DNA of 64,000 nucleotides from Thalassarchaeum sp002495735 (lineage in GTDB: Archaea; Thermoplasmatota; Poseidoniia; Poseidoniales; Thalassarchaeaceae). Numbering within the stretch: position 1 is the stretch's first letter; each line of letters begins with the position of its first letter. The notes beneath the pieces were generated by a model. It was not told where the DNA came from. It worked only from the letters and a program-made list of their open reading frames with translations, and did not search any database. The stretch lies in NCBI GenBank assembly GCA_937911265.1, contig CALDRG010000063.1, positions 10,920 through 74,919 of the forward strand, given 5' to 3'. This document shows, piece after piece, positions 43,395 through 51,737 of the stretch. The position numbers were made by a program, and so were the translations under genes.

Positions 43395-44834
43395 TCAGGG
43401 GAGATCTTCCGCAGGGCTATTCGCTTCCAGCAGTGCCGCCGTCCAGTCATTCTGAAAGACGCCTTGCGGGTCAAACGTATTGCAGACAGTGCGGAAAGTA
43501 TCGAACCGGGGATAGAGGGATGTTATCTCGTCGGCCTCGAGAGGGCACACCTTCCCCCAGTGCGGGCGCGCATGGAACAGTTTTGACATGCTTCGAGCCA
43601 TGAAGCTCGCGAACAGGAGAAAACCAGCACGCCGAGCCGGCTTCGCGTAGCTGATGAAACTTAGCGCGTACCAGTCCTCGCCCGCGCCGCTGGCCATCGA
43701 GATCAAGGTGTCATCTGGAAGCACCCGCCTCACGCAGATAGGGAAGTGGTGGCAGTACTGGTCGTGAAGTCCGGCCAGTTCCTCCTGCATGCCGAAACCC
43801 TCGATCTGTCTCTGGTTGCCTGCAGACAACGCTGACTCCCTCCCTCCAGCGACCTCGATGGTTTCTTGGGCGAACCCGAGCGCGTCCGCCAACTGGTCTC
43901 GGCGCACGAACAATTCGATCTCGATGTGGCGGAAGGCATCGTGCTTCATCACCAGCATGGACGAGGAGCGGTCTGTGACTTTCCAGTTACGAATCAAGAA
44001 GGCTGGGATGATACGCTGAAAGGCGAGCCGAATCAAGCGCCGGCTGCGCACAACGCGTTCCATGAAAAGAATCTGTAGGATCAAGCCGTAGTCCATTATT
44101 CCCATCCAGTAGAGACGGTACAGCCTAGCGAGGCGGGAACGCGGTCGGTCATCTTCTCTCCGGTGCTGGATGAAGTAAGACCAACGCCAGGGTAAGAGGT
44201 AGAACTGCTGGAGCGGGAATGGCGCTTCGGCGTCCAGAACATCCGACAGCTGATAGGACTCGGTGAAATGCTCCTGCACGTTGTACTGTTCACGGCAGCG
44301 AATCTTCACAGCTAGGATGATTCCGAGCGATCCCAGTGAGCAGCGGGCTGCCTGCAGAGATTCTCCGGCGTTCAGCTCCTCGATGATCGCCTGGCCACTG
44401 GAATCGTCATAGCGCGCCAGTCGCACCCCCTCGACATAGTGCGACATGCTGTTGCGTCCCGAACCGTGAGTGCCGGTGGAAATCGCCCCGGCAATCGTCT
44501 GGGCCGTGATCAGCCCCAGCGAATGCAGGGTTGCTCCCTCACGGCCGAGCTCTTTGAGGAGGTGCTTGATCTGGCATCCGGCACCAACTGTGGCAACTAG
44601 CTGGTCGCCGTCGGACTGGATCTGGACGTCGTTCAACCGCCGCAGGTCCAGCAGCACGTCGTCACTGAGGACCGCTTCGCTCCAGCTATGTAATCTGCCG
44701 ACGGCGCGGATGCGCTGGCCGTTGTGTCTGTCGAGAATCTGAAGGACTTCCTGCTCATCAGATGGAGTGTAGGCTGCCGACGGCCGAAGCACCTGGTTGC
44801 GGCCGAAATTCTTGCGTTGGATGCTCTGAACCAC
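43395..44834 (-). CDS. FAD-linked sugar-lactone oxidase-like oxidoreductase (ALO family)
   Basis: A 479-residue protein of the vanillyl-alcohol-oxidase fold. The FAD domain has IRAVGRLHSWSE, ATVGAGCQIKHLLKELGREG and AGAISTGTHGSG. The C-terminal ALO domain carries HARPHWGKVCPL, the HWGK motif of D-arabinono- and L-gulono-lactone oxidases. The His that could carry covalent FAD is not clear in the usual place. These enzymes oxidise aldonolactones or alditols; the substrate here is open. GTG start. It follows msrA by 38 bp in the same run. Confidence 0.82.
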   Translation of the reverse strand: MVQSIQRKNFGRNQVLRPSAAYTPSDEQEVLQILDRHNGQRIRAVGRLHSWSEAVLSDDVLLDLRRLNDVQIQSDGDQLVATVGAGCQIKHLLKELGREGATLHSLGLITAQTIAGAISTGTHGSGRNSMSHYVEGVRLARYDDSSGQAIIEELNAGESLQAARCSLGSLGIILAVKIRCREQYNVQEHFTESYQLSDVLDAEAPFPLQQFYLLPWRWSYFIQHRREDDRPRSRLARLYRLYWMGIMDYGLILQILFMERVVRSRRLIRLAFQRIIPAFLIRNWKVTDRSSSMLVMKHDAFRHIEIELFVRRDQLADALGFAQETIEVAGGRESALSAGNQRQIEGFGMQEELAGLHDQYCHHFPICVRRVLPDDTLISMASGAGEDWYALSFISYAKPARRAGFLLFASFMARSMSKLFHARPHWGKVCPLEADEITSLYPRFDTFRTVCNTFDPQGVFQNDWTAALLEANSPAEDLP

Positions 44835-44872
44835 GCGTCTGCGAAGGATGGTCTGGTATAGAAATCCCCAAC

Positions 44873-45394
44873 TTACCCATAAAGGTGCGAGAATCTGGCA
44901 CGTACCTTCGCCAACTTCGGAGACACCACTATCTGACAGTACGGGTTATTGGGATTGTTAGAATAATAGTTGACGTGATAGTTCTCAGCCGACCAGAACC
45001 TCTCCAGCGGCACCACCTCGGTCACGATGGGATCGGCGTAGTCGTCCGATATCTCCTCGATAACTGCTAATGCCTCCTCGCGTTGTTCTTGATTGGAGTG
45101 GAGTATGATGCTCCTGTATTGGGGACCCACATCATTGCCCTGCCTGTTGAGTTGAGTGCTATCATGGATGCAGAAGAACACATCGAATAATTGCCTGCGG
45201 GAGATTACCTCGGGGTCGAATGAGACCTGGACAACCTCGGCATGGCCGGTGCGCTTACCGCAGACCTGTTCATAGGTCGGATTGTCGATGTGCCCTCCTG
45301 AATATCCCGGAATCACCTCGCTCACGCCACGTAGCCCCTTCAGCGCGCCTTCGACACACCAGAAGCAACCGCCGCCGAGGACTATGCTCTCCAT
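44873..45394 (-). CDS. msrA: Peptide-methionine (S)-S-oxide reductase MsrA
   Basis: A 173-residue protein starting at ATG 45394 (MESIVLGGG), which avoids overlap with guaB. The catalytic motif is GGGCFWCVE (Cys10), with IDNPTYEQVCGKRTGHAEVVQV, DVGPQYRSII and FWSAENYHVNYY as the other family segments. It repairs methionine sulfoxide in proteins using thioredoxin. It begins four bases after the guaB stop, so it is probably co-transcribed with guaB. Confidence 0.96.
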   Translation of the reverse strand: MESIVLGGGCFWCVEGALKGLRGVSEVIPGYSGGHIDNPTYEQVCGKRTGHAEVVQVSFDPEVISRRQLFDVFFCIHDSTQLNRQGNDVGPQYRSIILHSNQEQREEALAVIEEISDDYADPIVTEVVPLERFWSAENYHVNYYSNNPNNPYCQIVVSPKLAKVRARFSHLYG

Positions 45395-45398
45395 CGCA

Positions 45399-46862
45399 TC
45401 ACCTGCGGTAGTTGGGCGCCTCGCGGGTAATCTCGACATCGTGGACGTGGCTCTCAGAGAGTCCTGCGTTGGTGATACGTACGAAGTTGCAGTTGGTCTT
45501 CATCTCGGCTATGCTACCATTGCCAGTGTAGCCCATCGAGGAGCGCAGACCGCCTATCATCTGGTAGAGCACATTGTCCACAGGACCTCTTGCGGGTACT
45601 CGGCCCTCGATTCCCTCTGGAACGTACTTCTGGGTATCATCTTGCTCTGACTGAAAGTACCTCTCGTGAGCTCCTTGACTCATCGCCGAGACAGAGCCCA
45701 TGCCACGGTACACCTTGTATGACCTGCCTTGGTACAAAATGATCTCACCTGGAGACTCATCAGTCCCTGCTAGCATTGAACCAGCCATCACCGAATCGGC
45801 TCCTGCAGCTATCGCCTTGGCGATGTCTCCACTATACTTGATGCCGCCATCAGCGATCACTGGAATATCGTTACCGATGCATGTCTCGACCACTCCCAAT
45901 ACAGCAGTGAGCTGTGGAACCCCTACTCCGGAGACTATCCTAGTAGTGCAGATGGATCCCGGACCGATTCCGACCTTCACTGCGTCCGCTCCGGCATCGA
46001 TCAGCATCTCTGCTGCTGCCCCAGTGACGATGTTTCCGGCGATGATTTGTGCGCTGTCTACAGCTTGACTGCGAATCTCCCTGACAGTGTCGATGACTCC
46101 ATGAGAGTGGCCGTGGGCGGTATCCACCACCACGGCGTCAGCCCCTGCCTCGTACAGTGCTAGAGCGCGCTCGACCCCTTTGTCTCCGGTTCCAGTAGCT
46201 GCTGCTACCCTCAGACGGCCCTGCGAGTCCTTGCACGACTTTGGATTGTCCCGGCTTTGCTGGATGTCACGCACCGTCATCATGCCAGCACAGCCGCCGT
46301 CGTCATCGACCACGATGAGTCTCTCGATGCGGCGCTGATGGAGGAGCTTCTTAGCGACCTCCGGGTCGACATGCTCGGGCACTGTGACGACATCGGTGGT
46401 CATCATGGTCGAGACCTTTACCGAGTCGTCGGAAACGAACCTGATGTCGCGGTTTGTGATGATGCCAACCAGCGACCCTGAGTCGTCTACGACAGGGAAT
46501 CCTGAGAAACCGTGCTGCGACTTAATCGCCCTCAGTTCCCCGATGGTGCTGTTGGGTGAAATGGTCACGGGGTCGAGGACTAGTCCAGCCTCGAAGCGCT
46601 TGACCCGATAGACCTCCGCGGCCTGAGACTCCACGCTCATGTTGCGGTGGATAACACCGATTCCGCCGGCTTGAGCCATGGCGATGGCCATGCCGTTCTC
46701 GGTCACGGTGTCCATCGCCGCTGAGATGAGCGGGATGTTCAGGGGAATTGAATTTGTCAGACGGGTAGTGGTGTCTACCTCGGCCGGGAGGACCGCCGAT
46801 TCAGCGGGCATCAGAAGGACGTCGTCGAAGGTCAGAGCCTCGGGCATACCGTCTTGTGCCAT
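45399..46862 (-). CDS. guaB: Inosine-5'-monophosphate dehydrogenase
   Basis: A 487-residue protein of standard length. The barrel starts with LTFDDVLLMPAESAV, two CBS domains occupy about residues 95-215, and the catalytic loop is GIGPGSICTTRIVSGVG (Cys nucleophile). The later motif SMLAGTDESPGE and the flap with YRGMGSVSAM also match. It oxidises IMP to XMP with NAD, the first step to GMP. First gene of a minus-strand run with msrA and the oxidase. The 194-bp divergent gap upstream holds AT-rich promoter-like patches. Confidence 0.97.
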   Translation of the reverse strand: MAQDGMPEALTFDDVLLMPAESAVLPAEVDTTTRLTNSIPLNIPLISAAMDTVTENGMAIAMAQAGGIGVIHRNMSVESQAAEVYRVKRFEAGLVLDPVTISPNSTIGELRAIKSQHGFSGFPVVDDSGSLVGIITNRDIRFVSDDSVKVSTMMTTDVVTVPEHVDPEVAKKLLHQRRIERLIVVDDDGGCAGMMTVRDIQQSRDNPKSCKDSQGRLRVAAATGTGDKGVERALALYEAGADAVVVDTAHGHSHGVIDTVREIRSQAVDSAQIIAGNIVTGAAAEMLIDAGADAVKVGIGPGSICTTRIVSGVGVPQLTAVLGVVETCIGNDIPVIADGGIKYSGDIAKAIAAGADSVMAGSMLAGTDESPGEIILYQGRSYKVYRGMGSVSAMSQGAHERYFQSEQDDTQKYVPEGIEGRVPARGPVDNVLYQMIGGLRSSMGYTGNGSIAEMKTNCNFVRITNAGLSESHVHDVEITREAPNYRR

Positions 46863-47056
46863 TAGGTACGGCCTAAGGAGGCGATACTTGAACGATTCTA
46901 TCCTAGCGGTAGAATGTGGTCTCCAAGACGCTAAAAGAGTTCGAAATGTTGTGGAATATTAGCTAGACTTTGATGACTTCACGTGAGCAAAAATGCGCAG
47001 CGAAACCGGCGACTTCAAGAACCATTGTTGGCCGGCCGCGGCACGAGGAGAGAGTA

Positions 47057-47500
47057 ATGTACGAGCTTGCTATGATTGGCTGGCGCGAGTGGGTTGGGAT
47101 ACCCGAACTCGAAGACGGGGCTTTGCTGGCCAAGATGGACACTGGAGCGTGGTCGAATACGCTACATGCCAGCGACATTGAGATCATAGAGTCAGACCTT
47201 GAGAGCCGCGTCCGATTCCGCCTTGAAGAGGATGGCGAGTGGATTGAGAGGCCGGTCTACGACTGGAGGCGCGTTCGCGACACCGGAGGCCACGAGACCA
47301 TGCGTCCCGTGATTCGGACATCGCTACAGATAGCCGGAATGGACTTCGACATCGAAGTCTGCCTGAAGGACCGTTCACTGATGCGGCACAGGTTCATCCT
47401 CGGACGTCGCTTCCTGCGCCAGCACTTCTGCGTACACCCGGGCAGGCAGTGCATCCACCCAAACGAGCGTACGCTACCTAGGATAGCACTGGAATACTGA
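47057..47500 (+). CDS. Retropepsin-like zinc/aspartic protease-family protein (RimB-type, PF05618)
   Basis: A 147-residue protein from ATG 47057 (MYELAMIGWREWVG). GAGGAG precedes it; an upstream in-frame ATG lacks a ribosome site. The motif DTGAWSNTLHA (Asp28) matches the DTGA site of this retropepsin-like family, and ILGRRFLRQHF fits the late strand of the fold. Family members often sit beside RimK-type glutamate ligases and trim oligoglutamate tails. No ligase is adjacent here. Protein length is typical. Divergent from guaB. Confidence 0.85.
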   Translation: MYELAMIGWREWVGIPELEDGALLAKMDTGAWSNTLHASDIEIIESDLESRVRFRLEEDGEWIERPVYDWRRVRDTGGHETMRPVIRTSLQIAGMDFDIEVCLKDRSLMRHRFILGRRFLRQHFCVHPGRQCIHPNERTLPRIALEY

Positions 47501-47541
47501 TTCCACCAGTCCTCAAATGCATCCTCTTCCACGCCCCCTCC

Positions 47542-48186
47542 ATGGCCATGGCAGGGACAGAGGCACCGTATGACCCCGGCGAGCCGTCGCCTTGGTGGCT
47601 GAAGGGGCTGGCCATCTTCATGGCACTGATGGTGGTGTTCATGCTATTCAGTACCGCATCGGGAATTCTTTCTCCCATGCTGGTCGATAGGTTCATGCCT
47701 GAAGATTTCGAGGATATCGAGCCCTATCCGGAGGATGGTACGGATGAGGAGAAGGCGGAATGGGACAGGTCGAATGGAGAATGGGATGCGTTGGTGGAAT
47801 ACATGGACGACATGATGGGGGTGATGGAGTTCTCGGCCGTACATAGCGGCTTGCTGGCCCTCATGGGGCTGTTCTGCATTCCAGTGCTATGGAGGGGTGA
47901 CAGAGAACTTGGGATCAAACTAGTAGGGGCTTGGGTAGGGGTCAACTTCCTAGGAGGCATGGGCATGATGTGGATGATGTCGAGGATTGGTTTCATGCCC
48001 GGATTTGATTATGGCCCTGAGGCGGAGGCGGTGGATCTTGAGTTCTTTGAAACGTTGAGTTTGATTGCCGGATGGGGACAAATACTACTCTGCAACGCTT
48101 TATTGCTCGGAATCCTGGTTCTCGTGGCGAACAAATCCAAGCCTAGTACATCCTTCGACATACCCTCTGGATTCCGTCCTAACTAG
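47542..48186 (+). CDS. Membrane protein of unknown function
   Basis: A 214-residue protein with four hydrophobic segments: GLAIFMALMVVFMLFSTASG, AVHSGLLALMGLFCIPVL, LVGAWVGVNFLGGMGMMWMM and LLCNALLLGILVLV. A strongly acidic, probably external loop (residues about 50-90, rich in Glu, Asp and Trp) follows the first helix. No family recognised. ATG codons at 47542 and 47548 are both possible starts. Confidence 0.7.
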   Translation: MAMAGTEAPYDPGEPSPWWLKGLAIFMALMVVFMLFSTASGILSPMLVDRFMPEDFEDIEPYPEDGTDEEKAEWDRSNGEWDALVEYMDDMMGVMEFSAVHSGLLALMGLFCIPVLWRGDRELGIKLVGAWVGVNFLGGMGMMWMMSRIGFMPGFDYGPEAEAVDLEFFETLSLIAGWGQILLCNALLLGILVLVANKSKPSTSFDIPSGFRPN

Positions 48187-48226
48187 CCGCCCCAATCTTG
48201 AATATCTACCATTCTGTGGTAGGAAC

Positions 48227-48562
48227 ATGGAACAGACGGTCCAAGGCATACTAGTAGTGAATACGGAAACGATTCCGGGCATGATGATTACCGAAACTCT
48301 CGGGGTTGTCAGCGGCTCGACAGTGAGGGCCAAGCATCTAGGAAAGGATATTTTTGCAGGCCTCAAGAACATAGTTGGCGGAGAACTGTCACAGTATACG
48401 GAGCTTCTCCAGGAGTCCCGTGAGGAGGCTGTCGGAAGAATGGTCGCAGATGCGATGTCGCGAGGAGCCAATGCGGTTGTGAATGTCAGATTCGCTACTT
48501 CGGCAATCACTGCAGGTGCTGCAGAACTGTTTGCCTACGGTACAGCGGTTAAGGCCGAGTAA
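48227..48562 (+). CDS. YbjQ/UPF0145-family protein
   Basis: A 111-residue protein starting at ATG 48227. The full YbjQ layout is present: VNTETIPGMMITETLGVVSG, AKHLGKDIFAGLKNIVGGE, then MSRGANAVVNVRFAT and a final AYGTAVKA strand. The family forms pentamers; some are called heavy-metal-binding but no role is settled. A second, membrane-linked copy begins 14 bp downstream. Confidence 0.9.
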   Translation: MEQTVQGILVVNTETIPGMMITETLGVVSGSTVRAKHLGKDIFAGLKNIVGGELSQYTELLQESREEAVGRMVADAMSRGANAVVNVRFATSAITAGAAELFAYGTAVKAE

Positions 48563-48576
48563 TCAGGGGTTTTTCG

Positions 48577-49116
48577 ATGGTAGAAGTAGGTGGCTTGCTG
48601 GTACTAGGAATAAGCTTAGTAGTACTCCTTCCCTTCTTACTTCTTGCTCTAATCGGAATGTTGTGGACGGTAGCCTATCCACTGATGCTCTGTTGGGCTG
48701 TCCTCTTCAGCGGCAAGAAACTGGATCAGCAGATTGTCAACACTGCATCTAGAGAGGCCTCGCTAAGAGAGTCACTCGGTCGCGACCCCCTCACGACCAT
48801 TGACGGCGGATACCGCACCGACATCACCTCTTGCGGGGTGGTTTGGTCCGGAGTAGTCTTCGGACCCAGTCACTGGCACCTCCTAATAGGCTGGATTAAC
48901 AATCTGACAGGGGGTTCGGTTGACATATTCCAGAAGGTCATCTCTGCAGGAAGGGCTGAGGCTATGCAGCGGTTGCGAGAGAAGGCTCTTGCTGAGGGAT
49001 ATGAAGATGTGATAAATGTCCGGATAGATACCTCCGATATGACTCCTCAAGGAGCGCGGAAGCGCATCAAGGCAGTAGAGGTCTTCGCTTACGGAACTGG
49101 TGTGAAGTACACCTAG
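48577..49116 (+). CDS. Membrane-anchored YbjQ-like protein
   Basis: A 179-residue protein. Two N-terminal hydrophobic stretches (LLVLGISLVVLLPFLLLALIGM and VAYPLMLCWAVLFSG) precede a diverged YbjQ-like domain: TDITSCGVVWSGVVFGPSHW, SVDIFQKVISAGRAEAMQRL, EGYEDVINVRIDTSD and VEVFAYGTGVK. It lacks the clear VNTETIPG opening of the upstream copy. The pair suggests a soluble and a membrane-bound subunit of one complex. Its stop shares CTAG with the M28 peptidase stop. Confidence 0.72.
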   Translation: MVEVGGLLVLGISLVVLLPFLLLALIGMLWTVAYPLMLCWAVLFSGKKLDQQIVNTASREASLRESLGRDPLTTIDGGYRTDITSCGVVWSGVVFGPSHWHLLIGWINNLTGGSVDIFQKVISAGRAEAMQRLREKALAEGYEDVINVRIDTSDMTPQGARKRIKAVEVFAYGTGVKYT

Positions 49117-50597
49117 GACTCGTTGTAGATTGGTGTCTCGTCTAGGTGCATGGCGAGATTGAACAGCCACCACGATATCAGGTCAAATGATTCCACGAGA
49201 TTCTGGACACCGGTTCCGTTGTCAGTCACCATCATGTCGACCATTGTATCGAGAGTGTCGCACGGTCCGTGGTAGCAATCCGAGCCGCCAGTGAGCGAGC
49301 CAAAGTCCATCGAGACCACCCCGAGCTGGTCTGCTATCCTCTCGTAGTCGCTCCTCCCTCTCTGCGACTCGTGCACCGATATCGAGAGTCTATTCTGGTC
49401 GCTAGAGTCAACGTCCTTCATCGAGGCGTAGCCCTCGGTGTTGTAGATCTCCCTCCCTAAGCGCAGCGCCTCGGCGATGTCGTTGTTGTTCGAACCAACC
49501 CACTCAGCGAGTCTAACCATGGGCCACTGCTCGTTGATCTGATTGTCCGTCTCGGGAATGATGTCGACTACTAGGGTGTAGTAACCCGGCCAGTTAGTCC
49601 CGACTGCATCCGCATTGAGGTAGTTTGACAGGGTGACTCCTGACGGGATGTTCTCTATCCATCTGTCAACTCCATCGTAGCCGTTCTCCTCGTTGGACCA
49701 GAAGCAGACGGCGATGGTTCTGCGGTGATCGAACTGCGCGAGACCTCGGGCCGCCTCTAGGACCAAGGCCACGCCAGCACCGTTGTCGTGTGCTCCGATG
49801 TGGGTTCCTCCTCCGGGTGGGCTTCCCGCCTCGGCGATGTCGAGATGGGCCCCCAGAACCAGCCATTCGTCGGGGAATGTTGTCCCCTCCTTGTAGCCGC
49901 AGACATTGACCGCGTAGGAAAAGTCAGAAATCCAGTAACGGTGAATCTGCGTGTCGTAGCCCATCACCTGAAGTTCGCTCTGCATGAAATTCGCAGCCCT
50001 CATGTACACCGGGTCGTGCAGGGTGAAAGGACCCCAGCGATCGTTGTAGCCTGAATCGGGATCAGCGAACAACTCTAACCACTCAAAGACGTTGAGGCCG
50101 TCAATTATACCGGTGCTGTGCAGTGCTCCGTCCTCCACTGTGTACGCTGAATCGTTCTCCCTTGCCACAGGGTGCTCGATGTAGGCGTATGGTGACTGCT
50201 CGAACTCACTCGAGGAGAACCATTCCGTCCAACTCTGGTTGGTCGCTCGCAGCGGCCAGGTGTCTCTACCCAATTCTCCCAGTAGGAAGTGAGTTGAATT
50301 GAGATTTGATGGGGCCAGCATCTCTACGCTTGCAGTGCCAGCCCCATCGAAATCGAGCGTAGTCCCGTTCACGATGTATCCAGACTCCTCATCCATGACG
50401 AGGTATGGGACATGTACGCTCATCGAGCTTGATGCAGTGACCTCTACAGTCTGGAACTGCGCACCTATGAGTACCTCGGGAGAAATTGTCAGGTCGTCGG
50501 TCGAAATCAACTCGGCATCCCCTCCGGGGGAGAAGCATCCGGTTAAGCTGGTAGCAATAATGACGAGCGCGAGACACGCTGCGCGGACACGGGTCAT
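49113..50597 (-). CDS. Secreted M28-family metallopeptidase, lipoprotein
   Basis: A 494-residue protein from ATG 50597 (MTRVRAACLALVIIATSLTGC), with a lipobox-like LTGC that suggests lipid anchoring. Residues about 40-150 are a beta-rich leader domain. The M28 core has LVLGAHLDIAEAG, GAHDNGAGVALVLEAA (His and Asp zinc ligands) and FWSNEENGYDGVDRW (catalytic and bridging Glu), plus a later GSDCYHGPCDT with the last His ligand. Such enzymes are extracellular aminopeptidases. The gene is alone, convergent with the YbjQ-like gene. Confidence 0.9.
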   Translation of the reverse strand: MTRVRAACLALVIIATSLTGCFSPGGDAELISTDDLTISPEVLIGAQFQTVEVTASSSMSVHVPYLVMDEESGYIVNGTTLDFDGAGTASVEMLAPSNLNSTHFLLGELGRDTWPLRATNQSWTEWFSSSEFEQSPYAYIEHPVARENDSAYTVEDGALHSTGIIDGLNVFEWLELFADPDSGYNDRWGPFTLHDPVYMRAANFMQSELQVMGYDTQIHRYWISDFSYAVNVCGYKEGTTFPDEWLVLGAHLDIAEAGSPPGGGTHIGAHDNGAGVALVLEAARGLAQFDHRRTIAVCFWSNEENGYDGVDRWIENIPSGVTLSNYLNADAVGTNWPGYYTLVVDIIPETDNQINEQWPMVRLAEWVGSNNNDIAEALRLGREIYNTEGYASMKDVDSSDQNRLSISVHESQRGRSDYERIADQLGVVSMDFGSLTGGSDCYHGPCDTLDTMVDMMVTDNGTGVQNLVESFDLISWWLFNLAMHLDETPIYNES

Positions 50598-50720
50598 CGA
50601 TTCGGATTGGTGTTGGCTGTATATCAGTTCAGCCGAACAGGGCAGTTTCAAGACCGGACGACCCTACGCAGGTATCTCTGACACGGCCCCTCTAAGGGAT
50701 GCGGAGTCGGAGGTGAGTGC

Positions 50721-51737
50721 ATGCAGAGCCCCATTACGCGCATCGAACCGAAGATAGCCGCGCGTCTGTCTAAGCAGAAGTACCAGCTCGTCGGTGAGCA
50801 CGGTGGCGTCAAGGTCTGCCACTGGACCAAGCAGAGCCTGATTGCCGACCGTTCTTGCTACAAGGGCACCTTCTACGGCATCGAGAGTCATGGCTGCATG
50901 CAGATGGCACCCAATGTGGATACCTGCAACCTCGCCTGCACATACTGTTGGAGGGAGCCACACTCAGACACACTGCACAAGATTGACGACGACCCGTACG
51001 AGCTGTTCCTAGAGTCGGTCCGCGGCCACCGCCGCCTCATCACTGGATTCGGCGGCAACCCGAAGGCTGACCCGGAGAAGTTTCGAGAGGCGCAGAATCC
51101 GAAGCACGTCGCCATCTCATTGAATGGCGAGCCCACTCTCTACTCTCGCCTAGGTGAATTCCTCGACATCTGCCACCAACACGGAGTCTCCACCTTCCTC
51201 GTGACCAACGGCAGCCTGCCCAAGGTCATCGAGAAGCTCGATCCACTGCCCACTCAACTTTACGTCAGCGTGGATGCCCCTAACAAGGAAATTTTTGACC
51301 GGCTGTGCAAGCCCAAGTTCGACCAAGCAGCATTCCACAAACTTGAGCAGACCCTCGAACTGCTGCCCAGCCTCGACACTCGCACGGTGTGCCGCCATAC
51401 GCTCATCAAGGGCGAATCGCTAAGTCACCACGAGGATTATGCGCGCCTCGACAACATCGCCGACCCGGACTTCATCGAGGCAAAGGGGTACGTGTATGTC
51501 GGCAACAGCCGCAACAACCTGACCATCGAGAACATGCCGTATCACCAGGATATTCTCGACTTCTCCAACCGACTAGCTCCTCTTGTGGGTCGCGAGGTGC
51601 TCTCAGACCGCAAAGAGAGTCGCGTTGCTCTGATTGGCAAGGAGATGGTCCCGATTACCCTACCGGAGAAGGTGCGAGAACTACCCAAGGACCTCGGAAT
51701 CGCCAAGCCACAGCGGTATATGTTGCCTCAGGCCTAA
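50721..51737 (+). CDS. taw1: tRNA 4-demethylwyosine synthase Taw1 (radical SAM)
   Basis: A 338-residue radical SAM enzyme. The radical SAM cysteines are Cys69, Cys73 and Cys76 (CNLACTYCWR). A second cluster is carried by Cys33, Cys46 and Cys59, spaced 13 apart as in known TYW1 enzymes. Other family segments are ISLNGEPTLYSRLGE and LYVSVDAPNKEIFDRL. It joins pyruvate carbons to 1-methylguanosine-37 of tRNA-Phe, making the tricyclic core that Taw2 (38409-39326) then extends. GGAGGTGAG precedes the ATG. Its TAA overlaps the ABC ATPase stop in CTAA. Confidence 0.95.
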   Translation: MQSPITRIEPKIAARLSKQKYQLVGEHGGVKVCHWTKQSLIADRSCYKGTFYGIESHGCMQMAPNVDTCNLACTYCWREPHSDTLHKIDDDPYELFLESVRGHRRLITGFGGNPKADPEKFREAQNPKHVAISLNGEPTLYSRLGEFLDICHQHGVSTFLVTNGSLPKVIEKLDPLPTQLYVSVDAPNKEIFDRLCKPKFDQAAFHKLEQTLELLPSLDTRTVCRHTLIKGESLSHHEDYARLDNIADPDFIEAKGYVYVGNSRNNLTIENMPYHQDILDFSNRLAPLVGREVLSDRKESRVALIGKEMVPITLPEKVRELPKDLGIAKPQRYMLPQA

